DNA from: an uncultured Bacilli bacterium | GTDB lineage: Bacteria; Bacillota_I; Bacilli_A; RF39; UBA660 | DNA length: 5,842 nucleotides | Assembly (NCBI GenBank): GCA_948801035.1 | Contig: CAQHJP010000041.1 | Location: 1 to 5,842, forward strand | Reading direction: 5' to 3' | Shown here: positions 5,407 through 5,842 of the stretch, piece after piece | Layout of the letters: every line of letters begins with the position of its first letter | Numbering within the stretch: the first letter of the stretch is position 1 | The notes under the pieces: generated by a model | Database searches by the model: none | What the model was told of the DNA's origin: nothing | The model's input: only the letters and a program-made list of their open reading frames with translations | Translations under genes and position numbers: made by a program

Positions 5407-5842
5407 TTAAAGAATCTTTTTATTTTTTTGTATTTTAGCTTCAATATGAATCCTTTGTACAACTGCAAGAGACGCCATTAAGCTAATAGCATATGAACCT
5501 CCATAAGATAAAAATGGAAGTGGCACACCAGTAAGTGGTATAATGCCAAAAAGCCCACCTAAATTTATAAATATATGAGCAAATATATATGTTGCAACTC
5601 CTAAGGCAATATATTTATTAGATAAAGTATGTGCCATGTTTGATATTTTAAGTATTCTAAACAGTACAATAATATACGCAATAAATATAAAAGTACATCC
5701 AATAAATCCATATTCCTCAGCAATAATTGAAAAAATCATATCAGTATGTGGTTCTGGTATATATGAATATTTTTGACGACTCTTACCTATTCCAAGCCCA
5801 AATAATCCTCCATCATTTATATCTATAAAACAATTACAAACT
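5407..5842 (-). CDS. FtsW/SpoVE/RodA-family (SEDS) peptidoglycan polymerase, C-terminal part
   Basis: The visible 144 residues are the C-terminal part of a multi-pass SEDS glycosyltransferase, which polymerises lipid II into glycan strands with a partner penicillin-binding protein. The frame is open to the right edge, so the start lies outside the window; the ATG at 5739 is internal. The diagnostic stretch reads GGLFGLGIGKSRQKYSYIPE (5813-5754), directly followed by PHTD and IFSIIAEEYGFIG. The Asp in PHTD falls where the essential extracytoplasmic aspartate of the family lies. Later come GIIPLTGVPLPFLSYGGS and a short basic cytosolic tail. SRQK and PEPHTD favour FtsW/SpoVE over RodA. In Bacillus a SEDS gene lies in the same division cluster as spoIIGA-sigE, so a division or spore-cortex role is likely, but FtsW and SpoVE cannot be separated here. 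It ends with TAA about 55 bp before spoIIGA. Confidence 0.92.
   Translation of the reverse strand, partial: VCNCFIDINDGGLFGLGIGKSRQKYSYIPEPHTDMIFSIIAEEYGFIGCTFIFIAYIIVLFRILKISNMAHTLSNKYIALGVATYIFAHIFINLGGLFGIIPLTGVPLPFLSYGGSYAISLMASLAVVQRIHIEAKIQKNKKIL

Noticed and set aside
5407..5739. A complete 110-residue membrane protein starting at the ATG at 5739
   Set aside because: The frame is open to the right edge and encodes the conserved SEDS motifs just upstream (GGLFGLG, SRQK, PEPHTD), so this Met is internal.
1..5842. Use of UGA as tryptophan (genetic code 4), suggested by the low GC and absence of TGA stops
   Set aside because: Both tryptophans found in TopA use TGG, and I found no in-frame TGA within the genes; seven stops without TGA is too few to be informative.

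Overview
The window is strongly A+T-rich, by eye about three quarters A+T. It carries tightly packed bacterial genes with good Shine-Dalgarno sequences of the AGGAGGTGAT type. Adjacent spoIIGA and sigE point to an endospore-forming low-GC Firmicute. The combination with a sufC-first suf operon, very A+T-rich short intergenic regions and compact proteins would suit an uncultured gut Bacilli/Erysipelotrichia-like or RF39-like lineage, or a clostridium; the sequence alone does not settle the genus. All seven visible stop codons are TAA or TAG, and the only two tryptophans I found, both in TopA, are encoded by TGG. This fits the standard bacterial code.

Layout. On the minus strand, reading from the right edge: the 3' part of a SEDS-family ftsW/spoVE gene, spoIIGA, sigE and topA. 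These run in one direction with short gaps, and spoIIGA and sigE are directly abutted. Next comes a small lipoprotein gene on the same strand with its own strong promoter. It converges on the only plus-strand gene, a HIT-family hydrolase, and the two share a bidirectional terminator built into their 3' coding ends. Back to back with the HIT gene, and separated from it by an extremely A+T-rich divergent promoter region with a perfect 11-bp inverted repeat, is sufC. At the left edge it overlaps the first 19 codons of the next suf gene, probably sufD.

How the genes work together. SpoIIGA is the membrane protease that removes the pro-sequence of SigE, the first mother-cell sporulation sigma factor; they form a two-gene module. 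The SEDS gene upstream makes or helps make septal or spore peptidoglycan. TopA is housekeeping, SufC drives Fe-S cluster assembly, and the HIT protein and lipoprotein are poorly defined accessory functions.

Main points of interest. (1) The conserved SpoIIGA N-terminus continues eight codons upstream of the first ATG to an ATA codon that has a well-placed Shine-Dalgarno, suggesting a rare AUA start. (2) The spoIIGA promoter region has a -35-like ATGACA and TATAAT separated by 21 bp, with a near-consensus 0A box on the -35. This resembles the unusual long-spaced, Spo0A-activated spoIIG promoter of Bacillus subtilis. (3) Both the SpoIIGA protease domain and the SigE pro-sequence look shortened together. 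(4) An operator-like palindrome lies at the suf promoter. (5) A perfect 13-bp terminator stem is embedded in two convergent genes. I see no novel defence system, mobile element, CRISPR array or RNA gene.
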